A DNA stretch of 64,000 nucleotides from Simmondsia chinensis (lineage: Eukaryota > Streptophyta > Magnoliopsida > Caryophyllales > Simmondsiaceae): the NCBI GenBank assembly GCA_018398585.1, contig JAGTTD010000008.1, positions 13,094,501 through 13,158,500 on the forward strand, in the 5' to 3' direction. The position numbers were made by a program, and so were the translations under genes. This document shows, piece after piece, positions 57,812 through 64,000 of the stretch (its first letter is position 1; the number at the start of each line of letters is the position of its first letter). Below the pieces are notes generated by a model. The model saw nothing but the letters and a program-made list of their open reading frames with translations. It had not been told where the DNA came from and made no database searches.

Positions 57812-58266
57812 TGTTATGATCCGAGAATTCGAGGCTTGGTCTGTGTAATGTTGCTGATGCTGATATGCTGCTGCTGTGCTGTTATTAGTTGTTGAGCTTA
57901 GTTAAAGTGTATTAAGCTAATGAGCATTAGCTTTAGTTAGTAGTTGCTGTGTGTATTGTATAGGATGCACATGTCATCTGCATTGTAATCTGCAGTAGCG
58001 GGTGTTGGTTGGGTTGTGCTTTAGATATTTTAGTTAGTTGGTTAGAGCTTAAGTTTAGGTTCAATGTCTTGCTTGCTTTGTATTTCCTATAAATAGGTTG
58101 ATCAAGTGTAATTCGAATTCATTCAATGAAAATACTAAACCATCTCTTTTGAGATAAACTTCTTTCTCTCATCTAAACTCTTCTATTTTCTCATCTCCTT
58201 CCTTTCTTTCTCATCCCATACTCTATTATCCTAGCCTACGTTTGTGATTCAATCACAAACATAACA
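57812..58266 (+). repeat. 3' LTR of element G
   Basis: 455 bp, TGTTATGATCC to CATAACA. TATA at 58088-58095; terminal hairpin 58240-58260 (GTTTGTGATT, C, AATCACAAAC). Confidence 0.9.
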
Positions 58267-58271
58267 CTAAG

Positions 58272-58812
58272 GTAACAATATGACACTTTAGATGACTCGT
58301 CTTGGTAATATGAATGTGATCGAAAAGTGTTGTATTGGTGTTTGCAATAAGATTGATACATTGAATTGTACCAAGGGAGTTACTTGTACCTAGACTACTA
58401 TCGGAAATGATTGATTCATTATATACTGTTTGAACAATGACTCGTAATCCTTCTGATATTCTAGACTTGTGTATAGAGTGTTAGTTATCTTAGTGTACTA
58501 AAAGTTAGGTCTCTAAATGTGACCAAAGTCTTGAGTGCATTGAGTAGCGGCATGAACTGTGATAGGGATCCGGTGTTCAATATGAAATCTATGGTCTCCT
58601 ATGAGATTATGATATTCCCTTAGTTAATTCGCAAGTGATTGAATTACTTTAAAAACTTTGGCCTAAATATTCCAAGTGTTTGACATTTCGAGTTTACACT
58701 ATTAATTTGTTAATGTATAAATAAAATATTTAGAGAAAGGCGGGTCTAGAACTAATGGAAAGACTATGAGACAAGTAAAGGCATAATTATGATTGCTTTT
58801 GTCACATATATC
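58272..58812 (+). repeat. Copia LTR fragment F, right part
   Basis: Continues the A/B-like LTR from 53557 (GACACTTTAGATGRCT, CCAAGTGTTTGACATTT and other shared blocks) until similarity ends near 58812. The rest of the LTR and its element are missing. Confidence 0.7.
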
Positions 58813-60220
58813 CAATATTTAAACCCTAATTTCGAAAGGGCTGGGGCGACGTTGTTTTGAGCAAAGTGCCACGTGCTTAACACATAAGGCTTCCCTCCAA
58901 ATGAGCAAAAGCTTTTGGTTTTGAGATAATGACGTCTCAATCTTAGTGTCCTGAGAGAATTATTACCTTGACAAGGGAACCAACCACTTGAGCTTAAGAT
59001 GGTTGAGGGGTAAAGGTAGCTTGAGCTTAAGGGACCGCCAGGAAAGTTGCAAGGAATGTAGTTTATGGTCTCAAGGCAATTACTTAGAGTGCAATTTTGA
59101 TACTTGGGCACTAAGCTTAAATCTAGAGGATGTGGATTTCTAGAAGGGACTTTCGTTAAGGTTGCGGATGTGGGCACCTTGGATTTCCCTCCAATACTAA
59201 ATTCATGACACATTCATTGAAGATTGGCGCACAAATAAGAAGCTTGGTGGCTAGATGTGGATGAAGTTACCGTAGAAATTGGGGCAGCCATTATTTCTTG
59301 TTTTATACAAATAAAGGACTCTGTGTCAGTCCAAAGTAGTGCACACACTCATTACAAAACTTTTTCCAATTTTCTTTTATAGCGCATTTGTGCTTTTACC
59401 CTAAGAGTAGCATAACTTAGCTAGGCATAGTGCAATAAAAATATCTGTTGTGCTTACCTTCTCAGTGACACAATTTCCGGGCTTCATGCATGACTCTCCA
59501 GTTTTAATTTGTTTCCACAAATTTTCAAGTTGAGATTTGAGGCTTAAATTAAGGCTTTGACAGCCAAGGCTTGATCCTTAATTGCATTTGTGTTAACACT
59601 ACTATCATTGCTTGATAAGTCAAATGAACTTAGGTTTGCGCAATTGATTAGGGCTTTGATGACCAAGCCTTGTTCCTTGATTGCATTAACCCTAATCCAG
59701 CGACCTAAATACAATTTGCTCTGCCTTACTCTTGTCAGACCCAAATGCATACGAGTTATTATAAGTCAAGGGTGCCAGGCTTAAAAACATAATTGAGTCG
59801 GGCTTGCAAGTGGATTGCTGAGCTCTTGAGCTTGTCTCGAACCCAATTCCTAACTTTTAAGTGTATGAGGAAAGGTGGCTGTGGGCCCTACTTCATCACT
59901 GCAACTATCACTTGAGTTAGTTCCATATCCTTAAATTTTCTGCCATAAAAATTCAAAAACATTCCACAAAAATCTTTAACAAAGTCTCTTTAATTGAAGC
60001 ATAAGTAGAACTTCTGGTATAACTGAAGTCATGTACATGAACATATCATAACCTTTTCTCCAAAAATGGCGAGTGGTTGAGGTAAAAAAATGTACGATTC
60101 ATAATTAAGCTCACTCCATAGTCACGGTGAGTACCTTTTGCACGTTTGTTTTCTTTTCACATTTACGGTGACCACATACACAGAACTTGAAAAAAAATAG
60201 AGCAAACATGCATTTTGGCA
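58813..60220. other. Unassigned spacer before Tat-type element
   Basis: Only short frames. It contains two ~110-bp related blocks with TTAATTGCATTTGTGTTAAC and TTGATTGCATTAACCCTAAT (59520-59700), a degenerate direct repeat. It may include LTR or leader of the following element, but no PBS is seen. Confidence 0.4.
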
Positions 60221-60639
60221 ACAACAATGGGAGGCTTGAAGCGAGACATCATTCTTTTCGCCCATGGTGGTTTACCAGAACGTAATTACTGGCTATTTGC
60301 CAATGGTCAAGAACCATGACATATAGTGCTCTAGAGCATGAGGAACTCAAAGACTTGGCCTCGATTGGATCCAGGCTTGGGCATCCTCTTAAGCAAAGTG
60401 CCACATCGCAATGGGTTGAACCAAGTCACAGCCATGGCAGCGAAGGTGTGGTGATGATGACATCCAGAAGATGTACATATTGTGCTCGATGGCCATTTTG
60501 GCAAGAGTTTCATGGCTATGTTCAAAAGTCATTTAGAGATTGTGGACCAAAGAGTCCAGCAAATAATGAGAGAAGCCTTTGAGAGACAACATACTAAAAT
60601 AGAGTGCAATATAACGTCTTAGTGTGAAAACGCTGACGC

Positions 60640-62600
60640 CATGAGAGCAGTAACTAACAACGTCGGAAACCCTATGAATGAAAGGCTTCACAAAGAAATC
60701 GATAGAATCTTAGTAGAAATGAACACGACCTTGTCTTCCATTGCTACCCTTGTCACTGGGGATGTGCCTAGGCAAACAATGGTTGAAATCAAACCTATAT
60801 TGGTTAGATAGGCTGGGGCTCATAATGGCTTCATGCAAGCCATTACAGAGGATATCAGGCTGCTTAGGCCTGCGCTTCTTCCATTAGCACCAACTAGATA
60901 TCATTACAAGACACCCTTGAGCTTGTAGTTATCAGCTGCTCAAGCGGATTACACAGTCCCTAAGATAACGGGATACTCAATTGTGGCTAACCCAGGGGCT
61001 ACACACTTGGACTCTCGTAGAAACAACAATGTGTCCCTTAGAGCTGTTGGGCCTTCGAATCAGTGTTTTTCTCTGAACACAAGGCACGGCAATGCCAATA
61101 CACCGATGTTACCTGTCCTCAAGATAGGGCGCATAACCATTCGTACCCTTCTCACATAGTACAGGTTGCCTCGAGGCCCACCCAAGGCCTTGACGTAGGA
61201 GTGCAAGGTCAAATGCCTACTTTCGGGAACTAGACTTCTCATCGTAGACCTCTTCATACTTATCATACTATGTGGAAAAATAACAACCCACTTCCTCAAG
61301 ACCATGACTTGGGGATTAATCATGTAAGAATGAACCAATAGCCTGCTAACATTGGAGTGCTTCTAGGCATTCCGCGTAATCCAGGTTCTATTGAAGCATA
61401 CTTTATGCCCAAGCAAGTGTATGGCCATTACTATCAAGGGGTAGACCTAGGTTTTGTGGGGCGACACTCATCCCACACCTGATTGTGATGGGTGCTTAGG
61501 GGTATCTTGCAGATCTCCCTCGAGATCCTTACCCACTTGGGGGGCAATGGCAGGCGCATAATCATATGCCTAACCTACCCCTCGAGGACCAATTGGCCAC
61601 TGTCATTGAGAAAATGTATGGGTCGGGTCTCGCAGGGATCAACAGACCCTTATATAGTAAACCTTATCCTGACTACATAAACAAGGATTAACTTTTTCCT
61701 AAAGGAAACAACATTCCCGAGTTTACCCTCTTTTAAGTGGAAGGCATTGTTTTCGCCCTCAAGCACATGGAAGATTCAATTGCAAATGAAGAGAAGCAGT
61801 AGATAATCAATATCTAGAATTATGGATGCTCCCTATCTCATTAACTAGGACCGCTTTCCAACAGTATATTAGCCTGCCCCATAATTCTACTTACTGGTGG
61901 GACAAAATATGGCCAGGCAATTCTAGGCCCAATTGCCGAGAACGGAATTAGGAACTTCCATGCAAACTTAGCTAGAATGAGACAGAAGCCTGGCAAGGCA
62001 GTGGACGAATACGTTAATCGGTTCAGAAGAGCTAGGTTGAAACTCCTTGTAGCTCTTTCTGAAGTTGAGTACGCCGAACTGGTTCTAAACAATTTTGATA
62101 TTGCATTCAAGAAGAAGTTCCAAGGCTCCAACTTTATGACGCTTTATCAGCTGGAAGAATGCGCTGCTAGATATGAGGCTGCCTTAAAAGTAGAAAGCCT
62201 TGAGAAAAGTAGCGTGTACGAGACTTAAGTGCACTATTCAATCAAGGATGAAGGAGATCCTCCATACAAGATCAACATTGCTGAATTTGTCAAAGGACCG
62301 CTCATGGTTTGTAATGCTTCAGTAAAGAAGGACATTAAAGCCAGGAAGTCCTATCAGTCCCAAGACTTAAGAAGGTATTTGTTTAACCTCTCTAGAGAAG
62401 ATGTAATATTCGATTGGGTTGAGGCAAGCAACAAACTCAAGATTAGGGGTAAATGCAAGAAACCTGATCCCAACTCTAATAAGGCAAAGGTGTACTGTAA
62501 GTAGCATGATTCTTTGACTCATTCAACGAAGAACTGTGTGATCTTTATAAGTGTGGCTTAAAATGCCACAAAAGTAAGGGAATTAATCTTTCTTAGGAGA
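60640..62600 (+). pseudogene. Tat-type Ty3/gypsy gag
   Basis: A possible N-terminal part starts at the ATG near 60641 (MRAVTNNVGNPMNERLHKEI). The recognisable core begins near 61585: KMYGSGLAGINRPLYSKPYPDYINKD, FPKGNNIPEFTLF, then MRQKPGKAVDEYVNRFRRAR and ALSEVEYAELVLNNFDIAFKKKFQ (61977-62228). 62229-62504 continues RKSYQSQDLRRYLFN and KAKVYCK, then HDSFTHSTKNCVIF, a CCHC-like knuckle. These blocks are typical of the non-chromodomain Tat/Ogre branch. Frames change several times, with stops. Confidence 0.78.
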
Positions 62601-64000
62601 AGAACAAATGGGCATCGATAAAGGCCCTTTCCGTAGTCCTCTTCAGGTCAATATTGTTGAGATTGTTGACAAAAATGAGCCTTGTTGTGTCCAGACTAAA
62701 CCTTTTTCCCTATATAGGAGGAAAATGGTTCAGGAGGAAAATTAGAAGGCACAAGTGGCTAACCATCTCTTTGCGCAGTTGGTCATTGAAGGACTATTAG
62801 GATTCATAGGACTGGTGCATACACTGGTTGATGGAATACGCCAATTGCATATCACTGAATTCCATCCTACATACAGGTGTGCCATTTTTAAGAATATTTT
62901 GATCAAGCTCAGCAATCGCTCCATCATTACGCTGATGGTGGCAGTGATGTTGGTTATGGAGATTAGTGGCAATCAGGAATCCTCTCAATATCTAACCAGT
63001 CGAGAGAAAATAACTCGTGATTTGGAGAGGATGTCATATACAGTATGTTAGTAATGCTGTGGGAGAATACAAGCTATAATGGGGAAACTGTGGTTTCTTT
63101 CTCAGCATGTTTCTAATGTTAATCCTTTTTTGGGACTAAAGATGCAATCTGAAAAACCTCGAAAAAGTGATCTTCTTAAGGATTCTCCCTTGAAGACTCA
63201 AATCATCATGAGGACAAGGCGTCCTAAGAGGAATCAAAAGTACACCTTACTGGATGTCGACGCTAGTTTAGCCCCATGGCAAAGATATTAGCTCTCTAGC
63301 ACTAGGTTCGGTGATGTATGATGGAGGAATCACCCTGATTAAAAGGCAGTTAGTCCTTCTAACCTTACTCAAACTCAGAAAAGGAGGCAGCCGCACAAAA
63401 AGACAGCCCAGCGAAGAATTGCTTTTAATTCTTGCTTAACTAGGCTCTCTCAAGCAAAAGCCAGGGTCTGTAAGGGCAAGCAAACTAGCATGCAGATCTT
63501 GATGATCTAATGGATGATTCCAAACCTTTTAATTTAGGAAAAGGGCTAGCTCGTAAAAAGCTTGAGAGATGGCCTAATTCCTGATCATCTGAAGGGTGAG
63601 AATCTTGGCAAAATCAACTTGCCAAGGACCTCCTAATTCTGAAATCTACTAAGGATGAAGAGAAATACTTCCCTCTCAGCATACATTTAGTAGAACCTTT
63701 AGACTGTGTCAACCCAACAAGGTCTTACATCAAGAATAACTTCCACGAAGTTGATTTCCCCAGCCTATGGAGGTATCTCGAACCCCAAAGGTTGATCTCA
63801 AGGACCATCTATATGAATTGGACATGCTAATAAATGGTGGTCCTTAACCGCAAAATTAGGATACACCCATGGTTGACAGCCCTGAGAAGAGGACAGACCT
63901 AGGGATCAAAATGCAATTCGGGACAATTCTTGATAAGATTGATGTCAGAACTGCCTTACTCCTTACCTTGGAGTTCATTATAGCTGATTCTCAAAAAGGT
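62601..64000 (+). pseudogene. Tat-type gypsy, region after gag, cut by window edge
   Basis: Short frames only (for example 62755-63051 and 63079-63291), including TRRPKRNQKYTLLDVD and a basic LTQTQKRRQPHKK stretch that resembles the gag-pol linker of Tat elements. No protease or RT catalytic motif is visible before the edge. Confidence 0.45.

Larger units (their letters stand above)
53553..58271 (+). mobile_element. LTR element G carrying an unidentified coding region
   Basis: 53558-58266 (4,709 bp) with perfect TSD CTAAG (53553-53557, 58267-58271). Its LTRs match each other and the PPT AAGGGGAAGGGAA is identical to that of element C, including upstream sequence. The interior (about 54000-57811) shows none of the gag, protease, RT or integrase motifs visible in every other element here. 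It instead has a long broken frame of unknown function. It looks like a non-autonomous partner of the C/E1/D gypsy lineage, or a carrier of captured sequence. Confidence 0.85.

Noticed and set aside
58764..59213. 149-codon minus-strand frame
   Set aside because: Begins in LTR fragment F and continues into spacer; no domain recognised and no support for expression.

Overview
The window looks like repeat-dense nuclear DNA of a flowering plant, probably heterochromatin. The evidence is that nearly every recognisable sequence is a plant transposon: Ty3/gypsy and Ty1/copia LTR retrotransposons primed by initiator-Met tRNA, a CACTA (En/Spm) element with a Transposase_24-type gene, and a SINE. I find no intact host gene, no tRNA gene, and no genuine rRNA gene. 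All retroelement reading frames carry stops or frameshifts.

Layout. 1-3190: minus-strand gypsy remnant Z (RT, protease, gag, PBS, possible LTR), cut by the window edge. 3670-19203: complete minus-strand chromovirus-like gypsy element E1 (LTRs of 403 and 401 bp, TSD GAAAT). It is split between RT and RNase H by a 9.8-kb CACTA element (6002-15779, TSD AGG), which itself holds LTR debris (7253-7560, 9040-9475, 11273-11922). 19204-22852: AT-rich spacer with a 5S-rRNA-headed SINE (19486-19739) and a MITE-like inverted repeat (22181-22683). About 22853-53288: degenerate plus-strand copia E, hosting a nest: gypsy D (26862-52504, minus) in E; long-LTR copia A (31675-51627, plus) in the gag of D; a second copy B of the same family (37717-49614, minus) in the 3' LTR of A; gag-only gypsy element C (40459-43793, minus) in B. 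53289-58812: copia LTR fragment F interrupted by LTR element G (53558-58266, TSD CTAAG), whose long broken reading frame is not recognisable gag or pol. 58813-64000: unassigned spacer, then a plus-strand Tat-type gypsy gag.

How the parts relate. E1, D, C and G share PPT context, related LTR ends and (except G) gag N-termini. C and G look like non-autonomous partners of the E1/D lineage. A and B share the same missing integrase and RT segments although they inserted separately, so they look like a deletion-derivative family moved in trans. The CACTA element keeps only a Transposase_24-type gene, with no DDE transposase seen.

The most unusual signals are structural. (1) Copia A/B carries arrays of short perfect stems with 3-nt loops in U3, at the LTR end and in the leader, plus four GC-rich hairpins, with pair-preserving differences between repeats and between copies. 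(2) Several unrelated-looking gypsy LTRs all end in a hairpin whose sequence differs but whose position is the same. (3) The SINE starts exactly at 5S rRNA position 1. (4) G carries an unidentified coding region.
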